This document shows positions 15,790 through 24,469 of a DNA stretch of 64,000 bases, piece after piece. Both the position numbers and the translations under genes were made by a program. The stretch comes from Actinomycetota bacterium (lineage in GTDB: Bacteria; Actinomycetota; Rubrobacteria; Rubrobacterales; Rubrobacteraceae): the NCBI GenBank assembly GCA_902810695.1, contig CADDYV010000008.1, positions 33,719-97,718 on the forward strand. Reading direction: 5' to 3'. The notes below the pieces were generated by a model. It worked only from the letters and a program-made list of their open reading frames with translations, ran no database searches and was not told the origin of the DNA. Every line of letters begins with the position of its first letter. The stretch's first letter is position 1.

Positions 15790-17067
15790 GTGCTGAACAA
15801 GCCGCCGGATTGGGGTATAGAGCCTGTCCCCGAAAGAGAACGCAAGCTTGGATTCCTGGACTTCTTCGTTCTGTGGGGTAGCTACGGGGCCGGACTTCTG
15901 GTGATGCTCGCAGGCACCCTGCTGGTGCCGAGCCTGGGGTTCGGATGGGCACTCGCGGCCATCGTGGTGGGAACCGTTCTGGGGAATCTCATCTTGCTTG
16001 TGCCCTCGGTGATGGGAAGCGACCACGGCGTCCCCACGATGGTCGCCCTGCGCCAGACCCTGGGAACCTACGGTTCCTACCTTCCTTCTCTGATCAACGT
16101 GGTTCAGCTTGTGGGATGGACGGCGTTCGAGTTGGTCATCATGACCAGGGCAGCCGACGCGATCACCGATCGCCTGGTGGGAGTTTCGCCGAGATGGTTC
16201 TGGCTCATCTTCTTTACGCTCGTGTGCGTGGCCTTTGCAATCGGCGGCCCGCTGGTGGTCGTGCGCGACTGGCTGGAGAAGTTTGGCATCTGGCTCTTGC
16301 TGGCGACCACAGCCTACCTCACCTACTACCTTCTATCCCACTACAGCCTGCAGAACATAGTCTCGCGGCCAGCGGAGGGCGGACTTGCCTTTCCGGCGGC
16401 TGTGGATCTGGTCATAGCCATGCCGCTCTCCTGGCTGCCTCTCGCCGCAGACTACAGCCGGTTCGCTCGCAGCACCCGCGCGTCGTCCTGGGGAACGTAC
16501 CTCGGATTTTTCGTGACCAACGTCTGGTTCTACGCCCTGGGTGCTCTGGCGGTCCTGGCGCTTGGAACCCAGAATCTCATCTCCTCGATAATGGCGCTCG
16601 CTGCCGGGGGCATTGCCCTGCTCATCGTGCTGGTTGACGAGACGGACAATGCCTTCGCGGACCTCTACTCCTGCGCGGTCTCTGCACGAAACTTTCTGAG
16701 CGATATCTCCCACTGGAAGCTCACGGTCTTCTTCGGGGTGGTCTCGTTCGCTGCTGCGGCTGTTTTGCCGGTACGAAGTTACGAGTCTTTCCTGCTTCTG
16801 CTCGGCTCGGTCTTCGCGCCGCTCTTCGGAGTTGTGGCTAGCGACTACTTCCTGATCCGGCGCCGCAGGCTCGATGTGGAAGCTCTCTACGATAAGCCCG
16901 GCAGTTACTACGGTGGTTTCGGCGGATACGCCATCCTCTCCTGGATCGTCGGGATAGCCGTGTACCGGATCATCACCAGCTTCTTCCCGGATGTGGGCGC
17001 TTCGTTGCCCAGCATTGTCGTGGCGGGAGGCGTTTATCTGGGACTCTCCCTAATCCGTAAGAAATAG
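15790..17067 (+). CDS. cytX: CytX-type NCS1 transporter, probable thiamine-precursor (HMP) uptake
   Basis: A 425-residue NCS1-family (cytosine/purine permease) transporter with about twelve membrane segments. It carries WGSYGAGLLVMLAGTLLVPSLG near the N-terminus and the LVDETDNAFADLYSCAVS motif around residue 285 typical of the group. The TPP riboswitch immediately upstream points to thiamine metabolism, and CytX transporters under THI-box control are assigned to hydroxymethylpyrimidine uptake. The substrate is thus inferred from context. The GTG start has a GGAAGGGG site. Confidence 0.9.
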   Translation: MLNKPPDWGIEPVPERERKLGFLDFFVLWGSYGAGLLVMLAGTLLVPSLGFGWALAAIVVGTVLGNLILLVPSVMGSDHGVPTMVALRQTLGTYGSYLPSLINVVQLVGWTAFELVIMTRAADAITDRLVGVSPRWFWLIFFTLVCVAFAIGGPLVVVRDWLEKFGIWLLLATTAYLTYYLLSHYSLQNIVSRPAEGGLAFPAAVDLVIAMPLSWLPLAADYSRFARSTRASSWGTYLGFFVTNVWFYALGALAVLALGTQNLISSIMALAAGGIALLIVLVDETDNAFADLYSCAVSARNFLSDISHWKLTVFFGVVSFAAAAVLPVRSYESFLLLLGSVFAPLFGVVASDYFLIRRRRLDVEALYDKPGSYYGGFGGYAILSWIVGIAVYRIITSFFPDVGASLPSIVVAGGVYLGLSLIRKK

Positions 17068-17096
17068 TTTCTCGGAGTTTTTACGGGTACTGGAGC

Positions 17097-17124
17097 TAAA
17101 GTTCCTTTGCTTACCTGACGATAA
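17097..17124 (+). promoter_or_regulatory. WhiG/FliA-type promoter upstream of the SigB/F-type sigma gene
   Basis: TAAAGTTC (17097-17104), a 12-base spacer, then GACGATAA (17117-17124), only two mismatches from the FliA/WhiG consensus pair. Predicted transcription start is near 17131, giving a leader of about 40 bases before the small ORF at 17171. The -10-like octamer is identical to that at 3196. Confidence 0.72.
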
Positions 17125-17170
17125 CAAGGTATAGAAGCCGCGCCGACCCACGATCCGGAAGGATGGTGAG

Positions 17171-17260
17171 ATGCCGAAACTTTTGCAAATGTTTCTTGAC
17201 TGCGAAGGTGTGGAACCAGAGACCTCTCATCACGGGCACATCCGACGCGGGATACGATGA
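17171..17260 (+). CDS. Putative 29-residue leader peptide coupled to the sigma gene
   Basis: An ATG at 17171 preceded by GGATGGTGAG opens a 29-codon frame whose TGA overlaps the ATG of the sigma factor gene (ATGA at 17257-17260). The peptide has no recognisable domain and includes one cysteine and a HHGH run near its end. The overlap geometry is the same as for real gene pairs in this window, so translation of the leader may control sigma factor synthesis. It could also be chance. Confidence 0.4.
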   Translation: MPKLLQMFLDCEGVEPETSHHGHIRRGIR

Positions 17261-18021
17261 CGATTACGGTTCCCAGGAGGGTTGACAACGAACAGGTTTT
17301 GCGCCTGATCAAGGCTTACCGCGACAGAGGTGACAAGCGGGCTCTCGAACGTATCTTCGCGATGCACGGAAAGATTCTGAACCACATCGTCCGCCGCTAC
17401 TCGTCCGCCGCCGAGGAGTCTTACGAGGACCTTCTGCAGATCGGGTACGTGGGTTTGATCAAGGCCGTAAACGGCTACAGAACCGACTCTGAGGCGCAGT
17501 TTAGCTCCTACGCTTACTCGATGATAGACGGCGAGTTGCGTCATCACTTCCGGGATACGGGGATGGTTCGCAAGCCCCGGTGGGCGCGCAGCCTCTATGC
17601 GAAGGTCTCAGAGGCCACGACCCGGCTGACCTCCGAGCTGGGCCGTCCGCCACTGGTCGAGGAGATAGCGAAAGAGGTCAACGTCAGGCCGGAAGGTGTC
17701 CTGGAGCTCATGAAGCTCTTTCTGGATACGAATATTTACTCTCTGGACGAGGAACAAGAGGACGAAGAAGGCGCCGACATCTCCGCGATCAAAAACCTCC
17801 AGTACGAGACGTTCGCGCTGCCGATCGAGGACCGCATCCACCTCGAACAAGCCCTGGAATCTCTCTCCGAGATTCAGCAGAAGGTCGTCTACCTCTTCTT
17901 CTACAAGGATCTCTCGCAGACGGAGATCGGGAAGATGCTCGGCCTGCCGCAGCGCAAGGTTTCGCGTCTGATCGCCTCTGCCGTCAAGTCTTTGAAAGAT
18001 AAAGTCGGCCCTCGCCACTAG
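17257..18021 (+). CDS. RNA polymerase sigma factor, SigB/SigF (sporulation/stress) subfamily
   Basis: A 254-residue group 3 sigma-70 factor with regions 2, 3 and 4 and no region 1.1. Region 2 shows SYEDLLQIGYVGLIKAVNGY and FSSYAYSMIDGELRHHFRDT; region 3 ELGRPPLVEEIAKEVNV; region 4 ALESLSEIQQKVVYLFFY and LSQTEIGKMLGLPQRKVSRL. This pattern fits SigB/SigF-type stress or developmental sigma factors, usually held by an anti-sigma kinase. No rsbW/rsbV-like partner is adjacent, so its regulators lie elsewhere. It follows a WhiG-type promoter and a coupled small ORF, suggesting a sigma cascade. Confidence 0.9.
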   Translation: MTITVPRRVDNEQVLRLIKAYRDRGDKRALERIFAMHGKILNHIVRRYSSAAEESYEDLLQIGYVGLIKAVNGYRTDSEAQFSSYAYSMIDGELRHHFRDTGMVRKPRWARSLYAKVSEATTRLTSELGRPPLVEEIAKEVNVRPEGVLELMKLFLDTNIYSLDEEQEDEEGADISAIKNLQYETFALPIEDRIHLEQALESLSEIQQKVVYLFFYKDLSQTEIGKMLGLPQRKVSRLIASAVKSLKDKVGPRH

Positions 18022-18098
18022 ACCGGAGTATTCTTTCCATCTTCGCTTTTCTGTAGAATTAGCTGCCCGAAGACACATTCCCGAGGAGGCATGAACTT

Positions 18099-18770
18099 TT
18101 GGCGTTTTTCAGGGAGCTAGGGGATCGTGTGGTCGGCGCGCCGTCCATACTCTCGGCAGACTTCGCCCACCTGGCGGACGAGGTGTACCGGGCGGAGCAG
18201 GGCGGGGCGAAACTGGTTCACTTCGATGCGATGGACAACCACTTCGTCCCGAACCTCACGGTGGGACCGATGGTCGCCGCCTCGCTGGTCAGGGCGGTGA
18301 ACCTGCCGATAGACGCCCACCTCATGGTGGAAAACCCGGATAACCTGATCCAACCTTTCATAGAGGCGGGGGTAACGAGCATCTCCGTGCAGCCGGAGGT
18401 GGTCAGGCATCTGCATAGGGTTCTGGTCATGATCCAGGACGGCGGTTGCGAGGCGGGGGTCGCGCTCAACCCGACGACCCCGCCCGAAGCCATCGAGTGG
18501 GCGCTGCCCTACCTGGACTACGTGCTCGTGATGAGCGTGGATCCCGGCTTCGGCGGCCAGAGCTTCATCCCGGAGATGGCGGATAAAGTGCGGCGGGTGA
18601 GGGAGATGTACGGCCTTCCCGTAGAGGTGGACGGCGGCATCTCGCCGGAGACCGCCCCTATCATGGTCGAGGCCGGAGCCCAGGTTCTGGTGGCGGGATC
18701 CGCGGTGTACAAAGGGGATCCCACAACCGAGATGCGCCGGATCATCGAATCCTTCCACAAAGCGCGCTAA
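18099..18770 (+). CDS. rpe: Ribulose-phosphate 3-epimerase
   Basis: A 223-residue TIM-barrel enzyme that interconverts ribulose-5-phosphate and xylulose-5-phosphate. Metal and catalytic motifs are complete: SILSADFAHL, HFDAMDNHFVPNLTVGP, DAHLMVENP, VMSVDPGFGGQSF and EVDGGI. The TTG start has AGGAGG about nine bases upstream; a nearby ATG at 18091 is out of frame and stops at once. Ribulose-5-phosphate is also the substrate of RibBA encoded just downstream, so the location beside the riboflavin genes makes metabolic sense. Confidence 0.95.
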   Translation: MAFFRELGDRVVGAPSILSADFAHLADEVYRAEQGGAKLVHFDAMDNHFVPNLTVGPMVAASLVRAVNLPIDAHLMVENPDNLIQPFIEAGVTSISVQPEVVRHLHRVLVMIQDGGCEAGVALNPTTPPEAIEWALPYLDYVLVMSVDPGFGGQSFIPEMADKVRRVREMYGLPVEVDGGISPETAPIMVEAGAQVLVAGSAVYKGDPTTEMRRIIESFHKAR

Positions 18771-18777
18771 GCGTTCC

Positions 18778-18806
18778 TTGCCTGATTAACCAGTATGTGG
18801 TATAGC
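18778..18806 (+). promoter_or_regulatory. Sigma-70-type promoter of the riboflavin operon
   Basis: TTGCCT (18778-18783), 17 bases, TATAGC (18801-18806). The predicted transcription start near 18813 is just before the FMN aptamer, as expected. Confidence 0.6.
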
Positions 18807-18819
18807 TTTGTCGCATAAC

Positions 18820-18985
18820 TTTCGGGGGCGGGTGGAATTCCCGCACCGGCGGTGATCCGGGAAGAAAATGGTCTTTTCGGAGAGCCCGCGACCCCCCGGC
18901 GCAAACGGGGGTGGAGCCGGTGAAGGTTCGCGCCAGTGAGCCGTAGTCCGGCGCCGACGGTGAGAGTCCGGATGGGAGAAAGGAC
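18820..18985 (+). promoter_or_regulatory. FMN riboswitch (RFN element)
   Basis: All conserved RFN blocks are present: CTTCGGGGGCGGGTGGAATT, CCCGCACCGGCGGTGAT, GAGCCCGCGACC, CCAGTGAGCC, TCCGGCGCCGACGGTGAGAG and TCCGGATGGGAGAAAGGAC. The 3' end of the aptamer runs into the ribD ribosome site: AGAAAGGA at 18978-18985 is only a few bases before the GTG at 18989. Control of translation initiation by direct sequestration is therefore likely. Confidence 0.97.
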
Positions 18986-18988
18986 AGC

Positions 18989-20116
18989 GTGCTGCGCGAC
19001 CGCTACATGGAACGCGCCCGTGAGCTTGCGGAGCGCGGAAGATACTCGGTAGCCCCCAATCCCCTGGTGGGAGCCGTCGTGGTTCGTGACGGCGAGGTAG
19101 TTGGTGAGGGCTGGCACGTTCGGGCCGGCAGGGATCACGCGGAGACCATAGCACTCCAGAAAGCCGGAGCCGCGGCCCGGGACGCCACGATGTACGTAAC
19201 CCTGGAGCCGTGCAATTACCGCAGCAACTCCTCGGGTGAATCCTGTACAGAGGCGATTCCTCGTTCTGGCATCAGGAAGGTCGTCGTGGGGCACCTCGAC
19301 CCGAACCCCAAGATGAACGGCAGGAGCATAGGCATGTTGAAAGAGGCCGGCCTGGAGGTCGAGTTGCTGAACTCTCCTGAGTTCGAGCGGCAGAACGAGC
19401 AGTGGTTCTGGACCCAGCGGGTGGGACGCCCGTTCGTGCACCTCAAGCTCGCCGCAACCCTGGACGGTAGGATCGCCACCGCAAACGGCGACAGCAAGTG
19501 GGTAACGGGAGAAGAAGCCAGGCGGAAGGCACACCTGCTTCGGGCCGAAGCCGGAGCCGTCCTGGTCGGGGTGAACACCGTCATCGCCGACGACCCCCTT
19601 CTGATACCGCGAGATCTGCCGCAAGAGCCTTCCAGGGTTACCCGCGTCGTGCTCGACCCCCAACTCAGGACCCCCATCGAGAGCCATCTGGTGCAAACTG
19701 CCGGTGAAGCTGCGGTTTTGATCTTCACGAACGCGACGACTGATAAGGACCGCAGGCGAAAACTCGAAGCAAGCGGCGTAGAGATCATCGCCACCCCCAA
19801 CTCCGCAGGAAGGTTGGATCTTTCTTTCATACTCGATGAGCTTGGCCGGAAGGGGATCAGCGGCGTGCTGATTGAAGGCGGTGGCGAGACGGCCCGTGGA
19901 TTTGTCAGGGGTGGGCTGGTCAACAAACTGACGATTTTCTACGCTCCCAAGCTTCTGGGCTCCGAGGGGATACCCATGATAGGTTCTCTCAGCCTCGAGA
20001 AGATGGCCGATGCTCCCCGTTTCTCGGTCTCTAACGTCGAGCGTTTCGGCGAGGACGTCGCGATTACGCTGTATCCGTCGAAGATCAAGGAGGGATATGT
20101 TCACCGGGTTGGTTGA
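18989..20116 (+). CDS. ribD: Bifunctional riboflavin biosynthesis deaminase/reductase RibD
   Basis: A 375-residue two-domain enzyme for the second and third steps from GTP to riboflavin. The N-terminal deaminase has the zinc and catalytic motif HAET and the cysteine pair of EPC and GESC (the loop reads PCNYRSNSSGESC, a little unlike the usual PCSHxGxTPPC). The C-terminal reductase starts HLKLAATLDGRIATANGDSK and has the LIEGGGETARGF loop. The GTG start sits four bases after the riboswitch and its end overlaps ribE by 20 bases. Confidence 0.95.
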   Translation: MLRDRYMERARELAERGRYSVAPNPLVGAVVVRDGEVVGEGWHVRAGRDHAETIALQKAGAAARDATMYVTLEPCNYRSNSSGESCTEAIPRSGIRKVVVGHLDPNPKMNGRSIGMLKEAGLEVELLNSPEFERQNEQWFWTQRVGRPFVHLKLAATLDGRIATANGDSKWVTGEEARRKAHLLRAEAGAVLVGVNTVIADDPLLIPRDLPQEPSRVTRVVLDPQLRTPIESHLVQTAGEAAVLIFTNATTDKDRRRKLEASGVEIIATPNSAGRLDLSFILDELGRKGISGVLIEGGGETARGFVRGGLVNKLTIFYAPKLLGSEGIPMIGSLSLEKMADAPRFSVSNVERFGEDVAITLYPSKIKEGYVHRVG

Positions 20117-20723
20117 AGAGGTGGGACGGGTCGAAAAACTAGAGCCCGGTAGCCTGGCTCGCCTGGAGGTCTCGGCCTCGCTGGTTGCCGGGGGCACACG
20201 TGTCGGAGACTCCATCGCCGTCAACGGGGTCTGCCTGACCGTGGGCGAGAGTTCTCCGGATCGGCTTACCTTTCGCGCCATGCCGGAGACGTTGCGCAGG
20301 ACCGCTCTCGGGGATCTCTCCGAAGGAAAGCCGGTCAACCTCGAGCGTGCCATGAGCCCCGAGAGCCGCTTCGGGGGACACATCGTGCAGGGGCACGTGG
20401 ACGGGATTGGGGAGGTGACCGGGGTTGAACCCGAGGGAGAGGCGGAGATCTGGGAGTTCGCGGCTCCTTCTGAGGTGTTGCGGTACGTCGTTGAGAAAGG
20501 GAGCATCTGCGTTGACGGCATCAGCCTTACCGTGGTCTCGGTAGGGGAGAGCTCGTTTACCGTATCTGTCCTGCCCCAGACCAGAGAGAATACGAACCTT
20601 CAGGAGCTCGGCGTCGGGAGCCGGGTAAATCTGGAAGCCGATGTTGTGGGCAAGTACGTCGAGCGGTTGCTCGCGCCGTGGATGGAGAAGAGTTTCGAGA
20701 GGAGATCTAGCCATGCCCTTTAG
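20097..20723 (+). CDS. ribE: Riboflavin synthase alpha chain
   Basis: A 208-residue enzyme that dismutates 6,7-dimethyl-8-ribityllumazine into riboflavin. Two lumazine-binding repeats are visible: MFTGLVEEVGRV with SIAVNGVCLTV, and FGGHIVQGHVDGIG with ICVDGISLTVVSV. The start ATG at 20097 follows AAGGAGGG and lies inside the end of ribD; the longer in-frame region upstream is ribD sequence in another frame. It overlaps ribBA by 11 bases, so all rib genes are translationally linked. Confidence 0.95.
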   Translation: MFTGLVEEVGRVEKLEPGSLARLEVSASLVAGGTRVGDSIAVNGVCLTVGESSPDRLTFRAMPETLRRTALGDLSEGKPVNLERAMSPESRFGGHIVQGHVDGIGEVTGVEPEGEAEIWEFAAPSEVLRYVVEKGSICVDGISLTVVSVGESSFTVSVLPQTRENTNLQELGVGSRVNLEADVVGKYVERLLAPWMEKSFERRSSHAL

Positions 20724-21915
20724 CCCGATAGAGGAGATCATCGAGGACATCAAGGCCGGCAAGATGGTGATCGTCTGCGACGACGAGGACCGCGAGAACG
20801 AAGGCGACCTTACAATGGCCGCAGAGCTCGTCACGGCGGATGACATCAACTTCATGGCTACTCACGGGCGGGGTTTGATCTGCTTACCTATGAGCGAGGA
20901 GATGCTGGATCGCCTGCAGATTCCCCAGATGACTACCCACAACCACCCCATGATGGGCACCGCCTTTACCGTCTCTATCGAAGCCAGAGAGGGTGTTACA
21001 ACCGGAATCTCTGCGGCGGACAGGGCTCACACCTGCCGGGTTGCAGTGGATGACAAAACGGGACCGGAGGATATCGTGATGCCGGGGCACGTGTTTCCGT
21101 TGAGGGCCAAACCCGGTGGGGTGCTGCAGCGTCCGGGCCAGACGGAGGCCGCAGTGGATCTGGCGCGGCTCGCGGGATTGAGGCCCGCCGGGGTGATCTG
21201 CGAGGTGATGAAAGACGACGGCACGATGGCGCGGGTGCCGGACCTGGAGAAATTCGCGGAGGAACATGGGATAAAGCTGGTTACGGTCGAGCAGATAATA
21301 GAGTACCGCCGCGCCCACGAGAGACAGGTGAAGTTCATCGCCGAAACGCGCCTTCCCACGCTGCACGGCGAATTCAGGCTGAGGGCCTACGAGAGCGACG
21401 TGGAGAACCTGACGCACCTGGCGCTTATCAAGGGTGAACCCGAAGGCAAGGAGGATGTTCTGGTCCGGCTGCACTCCTCCTGCCTGACAGGAGACGTTCT
21501 GCACTCGATGCGCTGTGACTGCGGCGAGCAACTCGAGTCGGCGATGGAGCACATAGATAAAGAGGGAGAGGGCGTGCTCGTCTATTTGAATCAGGAGGGT
21601 AGAGGCATCGGTCTCTCTAACAAGATAAGGGCCTACCATCTCCAGGATGAAGGTTTCGACACGGTGGAGGCCAACGAGGAACTGGGCTTCGCGCCGGACT
21701 TGAGGGACTACGGCATAGGGGCGCAGATCCTCAAGGATCTCGGACTCAGCCGTATCCGGCTGATGACCAACAACCTGACCAAAGTCGTGGGGTTGCAGGG
21801 ATTCGGACTGGAGATCTCCGAGCGGGTGCCGCTGGAGGTGAGACCCAACGGGGAGAACAACCATTACTTGCGCACCAAGCGCGAGAAGCTCAACCACGTC
21901 TTCGAGCAATACTAG
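20713..21915 (+). CDS. ribBA: Bifunctional DHBP synthase / GTP cyclohydrolase II
   Basis: A 400-residue fusion feeding both branches of riboflavin synthesis: dihydroxybutanone phosphate from ribulose-5-phosphate and the pyrimidine from GTP. The first half has [16 protein letters not shown] and RAHTCRVAV; the second half has the zinc cysteines in [20 protein letters not shown] and [17 protein letters not shown]. The ATG follows GGAGATCT at the end of ribE. Confidence 0.96.
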   Translation: MPFSPIEEIIEDIKAGKMVIVCDDEDRENEGDLTMAAELVTADDINFMATHGRGLICLPMSEEMLDRLQIPQMTTHNHPMMGTAFTVSIEAREGVTTGISAADRAHTCRVAVDDKTGPEDIVMPGHVFPLRAKPGGVLQRPGQTEAAVDLARLAGLRPAGVICEVMKDDGTMARVPDLEKFAEEHGIKLVTVEQIIEYRRAHERQVKFIAETRLPTLHGEFRLRAYESDVENLTHLALIKGEPEGKEDVLVRLHSSCLTGDVLHSMRCDCGEQLESAMEHIDKEGEGVLVYLNQEGRGIGLSNKIRAYHLQDEGFDTVEANEELGFAPDLRDYGIGAQILKDLGLSRIRLMTNNLTKVVGLQGFGLEISERVPLEVRPNGENNHYLRTKREKLNHVFEQY

Positions 21916-21924
21916 GAGAGGAAC

Positions 21925-22461
21925 ATGGGAGAAGAAGGTCCCAACTATCTGGAGGGCAACCTGACGGCGGAGGGCCGCTCGTTCGGCATCGTCGCCTCAC
22001 GGTTCAACGAGTTCGTCGTCAAACCTCTCGTGGAGGGTGCCCTGGATGCGATAAAACGCCACGGCGGGAGCCTGGAAGCGGTGGACGTGGCGTGGGTGCC
22101 GGGCTCCTACGAGATACCACTTGTAGCCAAACGCATGGCTCTGGCCGGGCGCTACGATGCGATCATATGCCTCGGAACGGTGATCCGGGGTTCAACCCCG
22201 CATTTCGACTACGTGGCGGGCGGCGCTGCGAACGGTATCTCCTCAGCTTCGCTAGAGACCGGGATGCCGATTATTTTCGGCGTCCTCACAACCGAGACCA
22301 TAGAGCAGGCCATCGAGCGGGCCGGAACCAAGATGGGGAACAAGGGTTTCGAGGCAGCCCAGACGGCTATCGAGATGGCAAACTTGCTGGACCGTATACA
22401 GAAACGTTCGCCGCGGAACGAACCACAGCCGAATCTAGAAGTCGGGAGCGTCCGGCCCTAG
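21925..22461 (+). CDS. ribH: 6,7-dimethyl-8-ribityllumazine synthase
   Basis: A 178-residue lumazine synthase, the penultimate step of the pathway, usually forming a 60-subunit or pentameric shell. Motifs are [36 protein letters not shown] and [14 protein letters not shown] with the catalytic histidine, plus [15 protein letters not shown]. The ATG has a GGAGAGG site. Its TAG stop overlaps the TAG stop of rpmB on the other strand within one CTAG. Confidence 0.96.
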   Translation: MGEEGPNYLEGNLTAEGRSFGIVASRFNEFVVKPLVEGALDAIKRHGGSLEAVDVAWVPGSYEIPLVAKRMALAGRYDAIICLGTVIRGSTPHFDYVAGGAANGISSASLETGMPIIFGVLTTETIEQAIERAGTKMGNKGFEAAQTAIEMANLLDRIQKRSPRNEPQPNLEVGSVRP

Positions 22462-22685
22462 GCGCCGGTTTGCGAGATGGTCGGGTGGTTTGAGGTGGCA
22501 ACCTTCTGTACCTTAAAGGCCTTTAGGCACGAGGAGCACACCCACACGCGCCTGGTTCCGGAGCCCTCCTGGATGCGGACCTTGTGCAGGTTGGGGTTCC
22601 ACCGGCGCCGCGTGGCCCGCAGGGAGTGGCTGCGGGAGTTGCCGTAACCGGGACCTTTCCCGCACGAGTAGCAGACTTTCGCCAT
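22458..22685 (-). CDS. rpmB: Ribosomal protein bL28 (zinc-binding form)
   Basis: A 75-residue large-subunit protein starting [20 protein letters not shown]. Two CxxC pairs (CYSC and CSSC) identify the zinc-binding C+ paralogue. The ATG has a strong AGGAGG site; upstream in-frame codons are ignored. It is the only minus-strand gene in this part and converges on ribH with overlapping stops and no visible terminator. Confidence 0.95.
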   Translation of the reverse strand: MAKVCYSCGKGPGYGNSRSHSLRATRRRWNPNLHKVRIQEGSGTRRVWVCSSCLKAFKVQKVATSNHPTISQTGA

Positions 22686-22787
22686 GAAATCCTCCTGTGC
22701 TAGCATTGTGAATAACGTTGGAGTCCAGGCTTCCCGGAGCATACACCAGCTCGCGTTCGACGGGCGGGACCGGACACCGGTCAGTGA

Positions 22788-22816
22788 TTGTACCAGACAT
22801 CCAATAGGACTAGAAT
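22788..22816 (+). promoter_or_regulatory. Sigma-70-type promoter upstream of fakA
   Basis: TTGTAC (22788-22793), 17 bases, TAGAAT (22811-22816), in the divergent gap between rpmB and fakA. Predicted start is near 22823. Confidence 0.55.
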
Positions 22817-22882
22817 GCGGCGAATCATGGCAAAATTTTGCTACGAGGCGAGGCTGGAGTTTGGTGTGAGGGAGAGGAGTGA

Positions 22883-24469
22883 GTGACGATAGGAGCGGGA
22901 GACCTGGTAGCTGCTGCGCACGCCGCGCTCAAGGCTAAGACCGACAGAATCAATACGCTCAATGTCTACCCGGTTCCGGATGGCGACACGGGTACGAACA
23001 TGTTGCTCACTCTGCAATCTATCCTGGAAGAGACCTCCGGGAAGACCTACGAAACCCTCGAAGAGGCCAGCAGGGCGGTGGCGCGGGCCGCGCTCATGGG
23101 GGCGCGCGGGAACTCCGGTGTGATCCTCTCGCAGATGATTCGGGGTGCCTGCGATGCGGTGGGCGAGAGCGATTCGCTTACGGCTGAGACGTTCGCGGGC
23201 GTGCTCGAAGGCGCCAGGGAGCGGGCCTACTCTTCGGTGAGGGAGCCCATCGAGGGCACGATGCTTACCGTGATCAGGGACGCGGCGGTCGCGGCGCGAA
23301 GTGCTGTTGAGGAAAACGAAGATCTTACGTCGGTCGTCCGGGCTGCGGCGCGGGAGGCTCACGCCTCGGTGCGCCGGACGCCGGAGATGCTGGATGTATT
23401 GAGGGAGGCGGGGGTGGTAGACGCCGGGGGACTGGGTGTGGCGGTCATCCTCGACGGTATTTACGCCTTCGTGAGCGGCGAGGAGATAGAGACCGAGCCC
23501 GGAACGGACGAGGAGGGCGCGACCCCGGACCTGGATTCCATATCACACGAAGAAGAGGCCTGGGGCTACTGTACCGAGTTTGTCGTTACGGGATTTAGCG
23601 GTGATACCGGAGAGTTCGAGGAGCATATACACGAGATCGGGCGTAGCGTGCTCGTCGTAGCCGATCCGGATGTCGTCAGGGTTCATCTCCATACCCAGGA
23701 CCCGGGAGAGGCCCTGTCTTATGCCGGAGGTTTCGGGCGTCTGGCCGAGGTCAAGGTTGACGATATGGAGGCCCAGGTGCGGGACCGTTCCGGGGAGCAG
23801 GCTAAAAAGAAGGAAGTAAACCTCGGTGTTGTCGTGGCGAGCCGGGGTGCGGGGAACCGAAGGCTCTTCGAGTCTATGGGCGCGCTGGTTATCGAAGGGG
23901 GGCAGGGAGCGAATCCGAGCGCCGCGGACTTTGCCCGCGCAGTGGAAGAGACCGGAGCGAGAGAGGTGATCCTGCTCCCCAACAACAAGAACATAGTGCC
24001 CACCGCAGAGCGGGTCGAGGAACTGGTGGAGGCAAAGGTCCACGTGCTGCCGACGACGAGCATCGCGAGTGGGCTCGCGACGATGGTTGGCTTTGATCCC
24101 GAAGGGGAGCCTGGAGAAGTCGTCGAGGAGATGAGGGAGATTCTGGGTTCGATGCGGTGTGCGGAGATCACGCAGGCGGTTCGCGAAGCGAGAATCGGGG
24201 GGCGGGAGGTGCCGGAGGGCTCCTACATCGGCTTCCTGGACGGAGAGCTTGTAGTAGCCGAAGAGAATATTAAAGACGCCGCCATGGAGATCGCCCGAAA
24301 GATGGTAGAGGGTGGCGCCGACCTACTGACGCTCTTGTGGGGCGAGGATCTCGATGAGGCGCAGGTCGAGTTGATCGCCGGGAGTATCCAGGGTCTCGAC
24401 GGAGGCGTGGAAGTGGAGATCCAGGACGGAGGACAGCCGATGTATCCGCTGCAGATGGTGGCCGAGTGA
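22883..24469 (+). CDS. fakA: DAK2/DhaL-domain kinase, fatty acid kinase FakA family
   Basis: A 528-residue protein with an N-terminal DhaL ATP-binding domain (NVYPVPDGDTGTNMLLT supplies the Mg-ATP aspartates; ARGNSGVILSQMIRG) and the central/C-terminal DAK1-like FakA domain. FakA phosphorylates fatty acids held by a FakB (DegV) protein, letting exogenous or recycled fatty acids enter phospholipids. The next gene is exactly such a DegV protein, joined by a GTGA overlap. Length is typical. Confidence 0.9.
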   Translation: MTIGAGDLVAAAHAALKAKTDRINTLNVYPVPDGDTGTNMLLTLQSILEETSGKTYETLEEASRAVARAALMGARGNSGVILSQMIRGACDAVGESDSLTAETFAGVLEGARERAYSSVREPIEGTMLTVIRDAAVAARSAVEENEDLTSVVRAAAREAHASVRRTPEMLDVLREAGVVDAGGLGVAVILDGIYAFVSGEEIETEPGTDEEGATPDLDSISHEEEAWGYCTEFVVTGFSGDTGEFEEHIHEIGRSVLVVADPDVVRVHLHTQDPGEALSYAGGFGRLAEVKVDDMEAQVRDRSGEQAKKKEVNLGVVVASRGAGNRRLFESMGALVIEGGQGANPSAADFARAVEETGAREVILLPNNKNIVPTAERVEELVEAKVHVLPTTSIASGLATMVGFDPEGEPGEVVEEMREILGSMRCAEITQAVREARIGGREVPEGSYIGFLDGELVVAEENIKDAAMEIARKMVEGGADLLTLLWGEDLDEAQVELIAGSIQGLDGGVEVEIQDGGQPMYPLQMVAE

